A program made the translations under genes and the position numbers. A model generated the notes under the pieces. It did no database searches and was not told the origin of the DNA. It saw nothing but the letters and a program-made list of their open reading frames with translations. Below are positions 7,374 through 15,491 of a DNA stretch of 29,676 nucleotides, piece by piece (position 1 is the stretch's first letter; every line of letters begins with the position of its first letter). This DNA is from CAYOSU01 sp964541255 (GTDB taxonomy: Bacteria > Bacillota > Clostridia > Christensenellales > CAMQZB01): positions 1 through 29,676 of the forward strand of contig CAZIPL010000015.1 of assembly GCA_964541255.1 (NCBI GenBank), in the 5' to 3' direction.

Positions 7374-7838
7374 ATGAAAACAGTTAAGATAAAAACCAAC
7401 CTTCTCTTCGGAATAGTTGCAATAATCGTTGCTGCAGTGCTTTGGTTTATTATTCCGTCGCAGATAACGACGTCTAAAGTTGCAACGGAACATATCAACG
7501 GAAGCTTTATGCCTAAGCTCATGGCGGTGCTTATGTGTGTTTGCGGAATAATCAATATCATAAAGAGTGTTGCGCTTAAAGACGAGGATGTAAAAGAAAT
7601 CGAGATTAAAACAGAGTCGAAGAATTGGATATATCTCGGAATGATAGTCGCATACGGACTACTCGCAAGATATTTCAGCTTTATCGTTGCGAGCGTTATG
7701 TTTGGGATTGGGTCTTTGTGGTTTATGAAGTGCAAAGACGCAAAAAAGTATATCATTGTTGTCGCTGTGATTGTAGCGGTTTGCTTAATATTTAAGTTTG
7801 GCTTAAAAGTAAAATTCGGCGGAATTCTCGGGGTGTAA
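7374..7838 (+). CDS. tctB: TctB-type small membrane subunit
   Basis: 154 residues with four hydrophobic segments (about 9-29, 46-66, 83-112 and 121-140), matching the four-helix TctB subunit of TTT transporters. The first segment LLFGIVAIIVAAVLWFIIPSQI and a loop with HINGSFMPKLMAVLM fit the family. TctB sequences are poorly conserved; size, helix count and position between tctC and tctA carry the call. It would sit in the cytoplasmic membrane beside TctA. AAGGAG lies 6 bases before the ATG. Only one base separates its stop from tctA. Confidence 0.85.
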   Translation: MKTVKIKTNLLFGIVAIIVAAVLWFIIPSQITTSKVATEHINGSFMPKLMAVLMCVCGIINIIKSVALKDEDVKEIEIKTESKNWIYLGMIVAYGLLARYFSFIVASVMFGIGSLWFMKCKDAKKYIIVVAVIVAVCLIFKFGLKVKFGGILGV

Positions 7839-7839
7839 T

Positions 7840-9357
7840 ATGTGGGAATTAATTTTTCAAGGATTTTTGAATTGTATAAATATTGAGACGATACTCTTGA
7901 TTATCGCCGGCGTTCTCGTCGGAATAATCTTCGGCGCAATTCCGGGTCTTTCGGGGACTTTGGGCATTATTCTGTTTTTGCCTTTAACGAGGGCGCTCAA
8001 TTTGATAAATTCGGTAATATTCCTATCGGTAATTTTTATCGGCGGCGAATTCGGCGGTTCGATATCTGCCATTTTGATAGGAACGCCCGGAACTAATTCG
8101 GCGGTTTGCACGATGATAGAAGGGTATCCTCTTGCAAAACAAGGTCACGCGAGACGAGCTCTTATGATGGCTCTCGGCGCATCGACGGTCGGAGGTATTT
8201 TGTCGGCTTTATCGCTATTATTTTTGGCACCTACTCTTGCGAAATACACGCTTGAATTCGGCGCTCCCGAGTTTTTTGCGATAGCAGTATTCGGTCTTTC
8301 CATTATCGCGTCCGTATCGGGAAAGAGCATCGAAAAAGGGTTGTTTGCAGGCGCTATAGGAATAGTTCTTTCACTTGTCGGGTTGGATTCGGTAAGCGGT
8401 ACGACACGTTTCGTTTTCGGGAACATAAACCTATACAGAGGGCTTGAGTTGGTAGCTTTGTTGACGGGACTCTTTGCTCTTTCAAGTATTATTGAAAAGG
8501 TCGGATCGTTCTTCAAAGCAAGTAACGTTTACGAGGAAGAGATGAAGCTTGATAAAAAGGATAAGCTTCCTTTTAAGGATTTTCTTAAGCAAAAATGGGC
8601 GTTGCTCATGGGCTCCATAATAGGTATCATAATAGGAATTATTCCAGGAATAGGGACGGGAGTGGCAAGCTTTTTGTCGTATGATACTGCAAAAAGGACG
8701 TCTAAACACCCCGAAGAGTACGGCAACGGTTCCTATGAAGGTATAGCTGCTGTTGAAAGCTCTAATAACGGTGTAACTGCTGCTTCGCTTATTCCGCTAC
8801 TAACGTTGGGACTTCCGGGTTCTCCGTCCGCTGCTGTTTTGATCGGTGCGTTTACGATGAACGGATTGACTGTAGGTCCGTTGCTGTTTAAGGAACACGG
8901 TCTTGTTATATATACTATAATGGTCGGTATTTTGATTGCGAACATCGTTATGTTTGTAGAGGGACGTTTCCTTTCGGGTGCTATGGCAAAGATTACAAAA
9001 GTTCCTAACGATGTTTTGGTGCCGCTTCTTATGGTTGTTTGTGCGGCAGGTGCGGTTTCGGTTAATAATAGCGGCTTCGATCTTATGGTATTTATCGTCG
9101 CGGGAATAATCGGATACGTACTTTCGTTATTGAAAGTTCCTTTGGTCCCTGTTGTAATAGGATTTGTTTTGGGGAATACGATGGATAGTAATCTCAGAAA
9201 AGGCTTGGTTATGACGGGTGGTGATTTTTGGGCATTTGTCACAAGACCTATTACTGCCGCAATACTTCTTGTCACGATAGCTGTTCTTGTTTATTCCACA
9301 ATTAAGGAAATAATAAGAAAGAAAAAGAATAAGGAAAATATTTTAGACAATGAATAA
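7840..9357 (+). CDS. tctA: TctA-type large permease subunit
   Basis: 505 residues and about 11-12 membrane segments, the usual size for TctA. Family signatures are clear: GAIPGLSGTLGIILFLPLT near residues 32-50, GGSISAILIGTPGTNSA near 74-90, a second GIIIGIIPGIGTGVASFLSY repeat, EGIAAVESSNNGVTAASLIP, and LTLGLPGSPSAAVLIGAF. The two inverted halves carry the substrate and are driven by ion gradients in studied members. The gene starts one base after tctB. Its last 8 bases overlap the first sulfatase gene, so transport and sulfate-ester hydrolysis are translationally linked. The ribosome site (GGGGTG) is moderate, consistent with coupling. Confidence 0.95.
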   Translation: MWELIFQGFLNCINIETILLIIAGVLVGIIFGAIPGLSGTLGIILFLPLTRALNLINSVIFLSVIFIGGEFGGSISAILIGTPGTNSAVCTMIEGYPLAKQGHARRALMMALGASTVGGILSALSLLFLAPTLAKYTLEFGAPEFFAIAVFGLSIIASVSGKSIEKGLFAGAIGIVLSLVGLDSVSGTTRFVFGNINLYRGLELVALLTGLFALSSIIEKVGSFFKASNVYEEEMKLDKKDKLPFKDFLKQKWALLMGSIIGIIIGIIPGIGTGVASFLSYDTAKRTSKHPEEYGNGSYEGIAAVESSNNGVTAASLIPLLTLGLPGSPSAAVLIGAFTMNGLTVGPLLFKEHGLVIYTIMVGILIANIVMFVEGRFLSGAMAKITKVPNDVLVPLLMVVCAAGAVSVNNSGFDLMVFIVAGIIGYVLSLLKVPLVPVVIGFVLGNTMDSNLRKGLVMTGGDFWAFVTRPITAAILLVTIAVLVYSTIKEIIRKKKNKENILDNE

Positions 9358-10828
9358 TCGTATAAAACAATTTAATGAAAACGGATATGACGTATTGATA
9401 TATATAAGCGATCAACATACTGCCGATTGTGCGGGATTTATGGGGGATCGGATAGTAAGGACGCCTAATCTCGATTCAATTGCAAAAGACAGTATTGTTT
9501 GCACAAGCGCTTATACGTCTTGTCCGCTATGTGTTCCCGCGAGAGCATCGTTTTTGACGTCGCGTATGCCGTCCAATATCGGAGTTTTCGATAATGCGTG
9601 TGATTTTGCATCTGGAGAACCGACATTTGCGCATACGCATGCGCTTAAAGGGTACGAAACCAATCTTATCGGAAGAATGCATTTCGTAGGAATGGATTTC
9701 TATCACGGATTTATGAGACGAATCGGAAAGGATATGACCTCGAGTTATTGGGGTATGCCCTCTGAAGAAAGAAAGGATCTCGGAGATTTCGGAAGATCGC
9801 TTTATCAGAAGCATTGCCTTGAAATTGTCGGAAGCGGAGATTCTCCTGTTTTGGCATATGACAGAGAAGTCGTGTCGCTTGCGGAAGATTTTTTCGATAA
9901 AGATTATGAAAAGCCTCAAATGACGGTCGTAGGGACATATGCACCTCATTTCCCGTATGTGGCGGACGAAGAAAAAATGTCGTATTATCGCGATTTGTTT
10001 GCAAAAAGCTACGTAGATGAAAAAGAGGAGTTTAATCTTCCGCCGGTTGACGCTAAGGTTCAGAAAACAACAAAGGAAGATATTATAGAACTACGAGCGG
10101 CGTATTATGCCATGGTTGAAACTATGGACGAACAGATTGGCAGAGTGTATAAAAAGTATTCGGCTTATTTAAAAAGGAATAATCGCAAAGGTATTTTTAT
10201 ATACATGTCCGATCACGGGGATCAGCTTGGGTATATGGGAATATACGGCAAACAAACTTTTTTCGAAAAGTCGGCTAAAATTCCGCTTCTTATTAGAATT
10301 GACGACTTTGGCAGGAAGACGATTGACGAACCGATAAGCATTATGGATATCGCTCCTACGCTTTGCGAGATCAATAAAACCGAAAAGCTTCCTTTGGCGG
10401 AGGGGGTATCGTTCTCAGATGCTATTTTAGGTAATGAATCTTGCGAAAGATATGCTATATCCGAGTTTTACGACGGACAAATCGCCGATTGTGTTAGGGG
10501 ATATATGGTCGTAAGCGACGGATATAAGCTTATTACATATGGTGGATATGAAGATAAAGATTTGTTGTTTAACTTACATAACGACAAATCCGAGAAAAAA
10601 AACTTGTCTTCTTCCGAACCGATGGTTTATAATAAATTAAAAGCTATTCTTGCTGCAGATCGCAGAATTGCCGATCGGTCGAAGCAATATATTGACGGGA
10701 AAAAGAATCATAGATTGCTTGACAAAGTAGGTAATAGCCAACAATATCTTAACGAATATACATATTCGCCGCCTAAGGAGTCGATATATATAAGCGATAG
10801 TAAAAAGAGGCCTCATAGGGAGTGGTAG
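9350..10828 (+). CDS. Cys-type sulfatase, cytoplasmic (first copy)
   Basis: A 492-residue sulfatase-superfamily enzyme. The formylglycine signature is C61-V-P-A-R65 within CVPARASFLTSR; Cys61 would be converted to formylglycine by a modifying enzyme not present here. Other active-site parts are Asp21-Gln22 (IYISDQ) and Asp288-His289-Gly (MSDHGDQ) for metal, Arg109-x-His111 (replacing the common G-K-W-H), His200 (YAPHFPY) and Lys301. No signal peptide or membrane segment is seen, so it should act in the cytoplasm. The ATG overlaps the tctA stop by 8 bases. It is predicted to hydrolyse a sulfate ester imported by TctABC. A phosphonate-monoester or phosphodiester hydrolase is an alternative within the same fold. 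It is clearly different in sequence from the second sulfatase. Confidence 0.88.
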   Translation: MNNRIKQFNENGYDVLIYISDQHTADCAGFMGDRIVRTPNLDSIAKDSIVCTSAYTSCPLCVPARASFLTSRMPSNIGVFDNACDFASGEPTFAHTHALKGYETNLIGRMHFVGMDFYHGFMRRIGKDMTSSYWGMPSEERKDLGDFGRSLYQKHCLEIVGSGDSPVLAYDREVVSLAEDFFDKDYEKPQMTVVGTYAPHFPYVADEEKMSYYRDLFAKSYVDEKEEFNLPPVDAKVQKTTKEDIIELRAAYYAMVETMDEQIGRVYKKYSAYLKRNNRKGIFIYMSDHGDQLGYMGIYGKQTFFEKSAKIPLLIRIDDFGRKTIDEPISIMDIAPTLCEINKTEKLPLAEGVSFSDAILGNESCERYAISEFYDGQIADCVRGYMVVSDGYKLITYGGYEDKDLLFNLHNDKSEKKNLSSSEPMVYNKLKAILAADRRIADRSKQYIDGKKNHRLLDKVGNSQQYLNEYTYSPPKESIYISDSKKRPHREW

Positions 10829-10849
10829 TAGATTCGTCGGAGGAGTTCA

Positions 10850-11884
10850 ATGAATAAGATTACCATTAGAGAGATCGCGGAAAAAGCAGACGTGTCGATA
10901 GGCACGGTTGACAGAGTTCTACATAATAGAGGAAAAGTAAGCGAAAAGACAAAGAAGCTCATTGAGCAGATTTGTTCAGAATACGATTACGAATCGAATA
11001 TTATAGGTAAAGCCATGTCAATGCAAAAGAAAGAGCGAGTAGTCGCGGTGGTTATCAATTCAAGCAATCGTAATATTTTCTCTTCTATAATACACGAAGG
11101 AGTTGAAAAACGAGCTAAAGAGGTTTCCGATTTTAACATTAGGTTCGAGTATTACGATATTTATGAACAATCCGTATCCGAAATGAGTGAAATTTTGGAT
11201 GTTATTTACGAAAAGGATATATCGGGACTAATCATAAAGCCGTTAGACAGTCCTATAATAAAATACAAACTCGGAAGATTTATCGACGAGAAAAAGATTC
11301 CGGTAGTGACATGTACGTCTGAAATAGGCGGGGTAAATAATATGTGTTATGTCGGACAAGATCATGAGAAACTCGGAAGACTTATGGCTAACACGTTATG
11401 TAAAGTATCCCATGACGACGAAATGAGAATAATCATTATTGTCGGACCGTTGTCAAGTGCCGCAAGGAGAACTAAACTCGAGGGATTTATGCGATATCTC
11501 GAAGAGTCGGGAAGAAAATATAAACTTTGCAATATTTGTGAGGTTTCTTTTAACGATGACGAGATTTATGAAATGGCGCTCGGACTCTTAAAAAGATACC
11601 CGGACGCAAATGCTATATACGTTCATTCTCCTCAATTACCTCCTTGCATAAAGGCGATTGTCGATTACGGAAAGTTTAACGGTTTGAGATTTACTTTCGG
11701 GCATTCCAGTTACGTAAAAGAATATATCTCACAAGGATTGTTGGACTTTGCAATATACGAAGATCCGTTCAATCAGGGATATATTGCTGCTGATACCATG
11801 TTTAATTATCTTTTGAACGGTAAATGTCCCGACCAAAAACAGTATATTTTGGATGGAGTTATCGCGTTTGAAGAAAACTGTTGA
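10850..11884 (+). CDS. LacI-family transcriptional regulator
   Basis: 344 residues. Residues 4-50 are a LacI helix-turn-helix and hinge-type region (ITIREIAEKADVSIGTVDRVLHNRGKVSEKT); the T-V-D-R-V-L-H recognition helix is typical. Residues about 62-340 form a periplasmic-binding-protein-like sensor (VVAVVINSSNRNIFSSIIHEGVEKRAKE, then SGLIIKPLDSP and later FNQGYIAADTMFNYLLNGK). GGAGGAG lies just before the ATG. It is unusual in sitting mid-operon, between the first sulfatase and the epimerase-like gene, so it is presumably autoregulated with them. The palindromes at 6251-6299 are the obvious candidate binding sites. The ligand should be a sugar or sugar derivative released by the pathway (inference). 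Confidence 0.92.
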   Translation: MNKITIREIAEKADVSIGTVDRVLHNRGKVSEKTKKLIEQICSEYDYESNIIGKAMSMQKKERVVAVVINSSNRNIFSSIIHEGVEKRAKEVSDFNIRFEYYDIYEQSVSEMSEILDVIYEKDISGLIIKPLDSPIIKYKLGRFIDEKKIPVVTCTSEIGGVNNMCYVGQDHEKLGRLMANTLCKVSHDDEMRIIIIVGPLSSAARRTKLEGFMRYLEESGRKYKLCNICEVSFNDDEIYEMALGLLKRYPDANAIYVHSPQLPPCIKAIVDYGKFNGLRFTFGHSSYVKEYISQGLLDFAIYEDPFNQGYIAADTMFNYLLNGKCPDQKQYILDGVIAFEENC

Positions 11885-11885
11885 T

Positions 11886-12875
11886 ATGACAAATAAAAGA
11901 ATTAAAGAAATAAAATCGGAGTTCATTTGCGTTACGCCAGTTGTTATGACGGTCGGAGGCTATGAACTCCTTTCTATTAGTGTAAAAACCAAAGACGACG
12001 TTGAGTTTTACGTTGAAACAAATAGGTGCTTGGATATTTCCGATTTAAAATATAAAGGTTGTCGGATTTGTTATAAATCGCCTGTCGGCGTAAGGAGCGG
12101 ATTTTGTTTCGATTATACCGAAAACAGTTTTTCGGATAATATGTTTTTCGGACTTTTAACTACATGCGGACTTGAAAATGCGGGGCCGCAAAGCGTGGTT
12201 GACGGGGAGTTTTATTCTCAGCACGGAAGTATAAATAATTGCGAAGCGGAAAATGTTTCTGTCGAGATGTCGGCAGACTGCAAAAACGTTTATATTTGTG
12301 GGGATATAGAAGACCGAAGATATTGTAAGCATAGATTTGTTTTGCATAGGAAAATCACTTATGAATATTCCGAAAGAAAAATCACTGTTACGGATAGAGT
12401 CGAAAACAAGGGAAAGCGCGATCAATTGTGTTTAATGTATCATTATAATTTCGGTTCTCCGTTTTTGTCTGAGAATTGCTGTGTTGAAATCCCTTATGTC
12501 GATGCGAGACCTAAAAACAAAGACGCTGAAAACGGGATTAAGGAAATAACGAAGGTGTTTGCGCCTTATGAAAACAGCAAGCCCCAAGTCTTTTACTTGA
12601 GGCTTTCAAAAGGGAAAGAGCATTATGCTAAAATATCAAACAAAGAATTGAATGTCGGGATAACTCTTTCTTTTGAAGATGACGGGCTTCCGAAAATGGA
12701 TTTATGGAAGAATTTTCAACCGAATAAATATGTCATGTCTTTTGAACCGTGTAACGCTTATCCTTATGGCAGACAAAAACAAAGAATGCTTGACGAGGCT
12801 GTTTATTTGGATGAGGGTAGAACACAAGAATTTGTTACTAGAATAAAAGTGGAGGATTACAATGAAAAAGCCTAA
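11886..12875 (+). CDS. DUF4432 (aldose 1-epimerase-like) protein
   Basis: 329 residues from ATG 11886, one base after the LacI stop. An ATG at 11853 would overlap the regulator by 32 bases and adds no family-like residues. Family features: a beta-rich galactose-mutarotase-like body with TNRCLDISDLKYKG (residues 45-58, the conserved Arg-x-x-Asp-Ile), FFGLLTTCGLENAGP (87-101), HGSINN (113-118), and a late SFEPCNAYPYGR. DUF4432 proteins are annotated as aldose 1-epimerase relatives; most have no proven substrate. Its presence between two sulfatases argues that the imported sulfated compound is a sugar or sugar acid whose anomers must be interconverted. Cytoplasmic, no signal peptide. Confidence 0.82.
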   Translation: MTNKRIKEIKSEFICVTPVVMTVGGYELLSISVKTKDDVEFYVETNRCLDISDLKYKGCRICYKSPVGVRSGFCFDYTENSFSDNMFFGLLTTCGLENAGPQSVVDGEFYSQHGSINNCEAENVSVEMSADCKNVYICGDIEDRRYCKHRFVLHRKITYEYSERKITVTDRVENKGKRDQLCLMYHYNFGSPFLSENCCVEIPYVDARPKNKDAENGIKEITKVFAPYENSKPQVFYLRLSKGKEHYAKISNKELNVGITLSFEDDGLPKMDLWKNFQPNKYVMSFEPCNAYPYGRQKQRMLDEAVYLDEGRTQEFVTRIKVEDYNEKA

Positions 12876-14220
12876 TATAGTTATGTATTTTTCAGACCAG
12901 CAACGTGCCGATACGGTAGGTTTATATGGACAAAAGCTAAATATTACGCCTAACTTGGATGTTTTGGGGGAAAACGGTATCGTGTTTAATAATGCATTCA
13001 CGGCGCAACCCGTTTGTGGACCGTGCAGAGCATTGTTCCAGTCGGGAAAATATCCGACTGAAATAGGATGTTTTACCAATCAAAAGGCATTGCCGAGAAA
13101 TATAAAAACCCTGGCGAATTATTTTTCGGAAGCGGGCTATGATTTAGGGTATGTCGGGAAATGGCATTTGGCGTCGGACGGCGAAATGGAAACCACTCCG
13201 ACGATAGACTATCAGCGTTCCGCAATTCCGCTTGAAGCGCGAGGAGGATATGACGGGTTTTGGCGGGTTTCAGATATTTTGGAATTTACGTCTCACGGAT
13301 ATGGTGGATATGTATTCGACGAAAACATGAATAAAATCGAGTTCTCGGGATATAGATGCGATGCAATAACGGATTTCGGGTTGGAATATCTTGATACCGT
13401 AACTAAGGATAAGCCGTTTTTCTTGACGATTTCTCATATAGAGTCGCATCATCAGAATGATAGAAACCATTATGAAGGGCCTGACGGTTCCAAAGAGAAA
13501 TTCAGAAATTGCGAGATCCCGGAGGATTTGACTGCATTTGAAGGCGGAGATTATTACGAGGAATATCCCGATTATCTCGGGCAAGTTGAAAGCCTTGATA
13601 ACAATCTCGGAAGAGTTATAAAAAAACTGAAAGATAGGGGACTTTATAACGATACGATAATCGTCTATCTTTCCGACCACGGTTCGCATTTCAGAACAAG
13701 AAACAGAGATGAGAACAAATGTGGCTACGATGATTATAAACGAACGGGACATGATTCGGCGTTGAAAGTGCCTTTGGTTATCGGCGGCGGTGCGATAGAC
13801 AAGCATATCTCGGTTGATTCGTTGGTAAGTACTGCAAGTCTTCCTAAGACCTTGCTGGGGCTTATAGGAGTCAATGTCGGAGATGACATGATAGGTGAAA
13901 ACCTTATGGATGTTGCAAGCGGAAAATTGCCGAACAGAAAAAATGAGGTGTTCGCACAAATATCCGAAAGTAGAGTGGGTAGAGTTTTGCGAACAGAGAA
14001 ATATTTACTTGGTGTTGTCGCAAAAGGATTGTACGGCGGAAAATATCCGAATTCGGAAGAATATTCAGTCGATTATTTCTATGATATGACAAACGATAAA
14101 AACCAATTAAACGATATAAAAGACAAAGAGGAATATCGATCGATTATCAGAAACATTTGTGACGAATTGGAAAGAATAATCGAAAAAGAGGAGCACATTG
14201 CCTCTCGGATCTTTTTTTAG
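12862..14220 (+). CDS. Cys-type sulfatase, cytoplasmic (second copy)
   Basis: 452 residues. The formylglycine signature is C52-G-P-C-R56 followed by ALFQSGK, close to the C-x-P-[SC]-R-x(3)-[LF]-x-[TS]-G-[KR] pattern. Also visible are Asp12-Gln13 (YFSDQQ), Gly-Lys100-Trp-His102 (GKWHL), His192/His196-His197 (SHIESHH), Asp272-His273-Gly (LSDHGSH), and Lys293. All the usual metal and sulfate-binding positions therefore seem filled. It is less degenerate than the first sulfatase. No signal peptide, hence cytoplasmic. GGAGG precedes the ATG, and the gene overlaps the DUF4432 gene by 14 bases. It is the last gene of the operon. It probably removes a second sulfate or acts on a different regio-isomer; the substrate is unproven. 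Confidence 0.9.
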   Translation: MKKPNIVMYFSDQQRADTVGLYGQKLNITPNLDVLGENGIVFNNAFTAQPVCGPCRALFQSGKYPTEIGCFTNQKALPRNIKTLANYFSEAGYDLGYVGKWHLASDGEMETTPTIDYQRSAIPLEARGGYDGFWRVSDILEFTSHGYGGYVFDENMNKIEFSGYRCDAITDFGLEYLDTVTKDKPFFLTISHIESHHQNDRNHYEGPDGSKEKFRNCEIPEDLTAFEGGDYYEEYPDYLGQVESLDNNLGRVIKKLKDRGLYNDTIIVYLSDHGSHFRTRNRDENKCGYDDYKRTGHDSALKVPLVIGGGAIDKHISVDSLVSTASLPKTLLGLIGVNVGDDMIGENLMDVASGKLPNRKNEVFAQISESRVGRVLRTEKYLLGVVAKGLYGGKYPNSEEYSVDYFYDMTNDKNQLNDIKDKEEYRSIIRNICDELERIIEKEEHIASRIFF

Positions 14221-14624
14221 TGAAGTGACGTTGCTGTAATGGTTTCAAATAACATTTGAAATTAGTAAACCGAAAGAGGAAAAGCTCGTGCAATTAAATA
14301 TACTTGCGAGAAAAGAACTCCGAAAGAATTATTGAGAGGGAACTCTAAGTCCGGCAAAAGAGTTATGAGAAAATCTCGAAACTAAATATCGTTAAACTGT
14401 GTATTGTGAGTGAGTTTAACTTTAGTTTTTAAATTGTTTGGTTAAAACTCAATTGAATGCGACTTCTAAAGATTACTTTGAAGCTCTTCCATAAAAGTTA
14501 TTGTGAGAGTAAAAAATACGTCATGTTACTTTCAAGTGTCGAAAAGGCAATATAGTCGGAAGAATTGCGTAACTAAAAAGTGTCCTTCCTTGTTTTACGT
14601 AATGAAAAAAATTTCAAAACAACA
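14221..14624. other. Gene-poor spacer after the sulfatase operon
   Basis: About 400 bases without a supportable gene. A 34-codon stretch in one plus frame (about 14280-14384, K-A-R-A-I-K-Y ...) looks codon-like but has no start or partner. The stretch at 14466-14545 loosely resembles the possible IS remnant at 5640-5680. Probably decayed sequence. Confidence 0.4.
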
Positions 14625-14657
14625 AAAAAGTCTCTCGTTTTTTTTGAGAGACTTTTT
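14625..14657. terminator. Terminator downstream of the second sulfatase
   Basis: AAAAAGTCTCTC (14625-14636) pairs perfectly with GAGAGACTTTTT (14646-14657) around a T-rich 9-base loop, with a T-run on the plus strand. The flanking A-run makes it usable for the convergent flavin-reductase gene as well. Confidence 0.85.
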
Positions 14658-14689
14658 ATATTATACGAGAGTTCTTTGTTTGATGATTG

Positions 14690-14725
14690 GATTATCGTTT
14701 AATGCTATGATTATCGTTTAATGCT
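14690..14725. repeat. Short tandem duplication
   Basis: GATTATCGTTTAATGCT occurs at 14690-14706 and again at 14709-14725, a period of 19 bases. Probably replication slippage. Confidence 0.7.
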
Positions 14726-14811
14726 TGTTTATGATTTTTTAATTGAAATCGAAATAATTAAGCAAAATCGTCAATGAATATTCAAAAACGCTTTCGGCTT
14801 AGCTTAATACA

Positions 14812-15375
14812 TTATCTTCTTTTTACAGAATAGCCGAATTTGCCGATGGCTTTTGGTGCCAAGGGGAAGTATTCTCCGTGAGAATAAGTAACAAGATCTG
14901 CTTTTGTAAGGTCGAGTTTTCCGGACTTTGTAAGTACGCTTTCGTCAACCGTGACGTTGACAATTTCGGCAAGGAACATATCGTGCGAGCCTAATGGAAT
15001 TACGTTTTTGACTTTGCATTCCAAGGAAAGCGGGCTTTCGCCGATAGAGGGGCATTTAACCTTAACGCCGTCGTTTTTCGTAAGATGGCACTCGGTGAAT
15101 TTGTCTGTGTTTTTGCCGCTCTTGACGCCGCAAAAGTCGCAACGTCTGCAAAGGCTTCTGTTGACAAGGTTAATAGTAAACTCGCCGCTTTTTTTGATTA
15201 TGTCATAAGAATGTCTTTCGGGTCTTATCGACACATATGTCATAGGGGGATTGGAGTTGACGATACCCGTCCACGCGACGGTAATGATGTTCGAGTTTTC
15301 CTTGTCGCCGCAAGAAACCATAACGACGGGAACGGGCGCAAGAAGCGTCGCGCCATCCCAATTTACTTTAGCCAT
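14812..15375 (-). CDS. Flavin reductase-like (FMN-binding split barrel) protein
   Basis: 187 residues of the DIM6/NTAB flavin reductase family. The N-terminus PVPVVMVSCGDKENSNIITVAWTG is the usual FMN-binding segment (N-x-x-T-V-A-W). PPMTYVSIRPERHSYDIIKKSGEFTINL matches the conserved core with its Arg-His pair. A four-cysteine stretch C-R-R-C-D-F-C-G lies at about residues 76-83, close to the place where related anaerobe proteins have Cys. Such proteins bind FMN and reduce flavin or act as small FMN proteins in electron transfer. GGAG sits 9 bases before the ATG. It is transcribed alone or with the PTS gene upstream (117 bases apart). Confidence 0.88.
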   Translation of the reverse strand: MAKVNWDGATLLAPVPVVMVSCGDKENSNIITVAWTGIVNSNPPMTYVSIRPERHSYDIIKKSGEFTINLVNRSLCRRCDFCGVKSGKNTDKFTECHLTKNDGVKVKCPSIGESPLSLECKVKNVIPLGSHDMFLAEIVNVTVDESVLTKSGKLDLTKADLVTYSHGEYFPLAPKAIGKFGYSVKRR

Positions 15376-15491
15376 ATTTTTTCTCCTTTGATGATTATAT
15401 AATAATTTATTTTTTCTATAAAAAGCGTTTTAATAAAATAGCTTTTATTTCGTTTAGTGCGTCGATATTTGACTAAAAAGCTTTTTAACTT

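Noticed and set aside
13270..13959. 229-codon minus-strand frame inside the second sulfatase
   Set aside because: Antisense shadow of a well-recognised sulfatase; no ribosome site or domain.
14503..14721. 72-codon plus frame
   Set aside because: It runs through the terminator hairpin and has no ribosome binding site.
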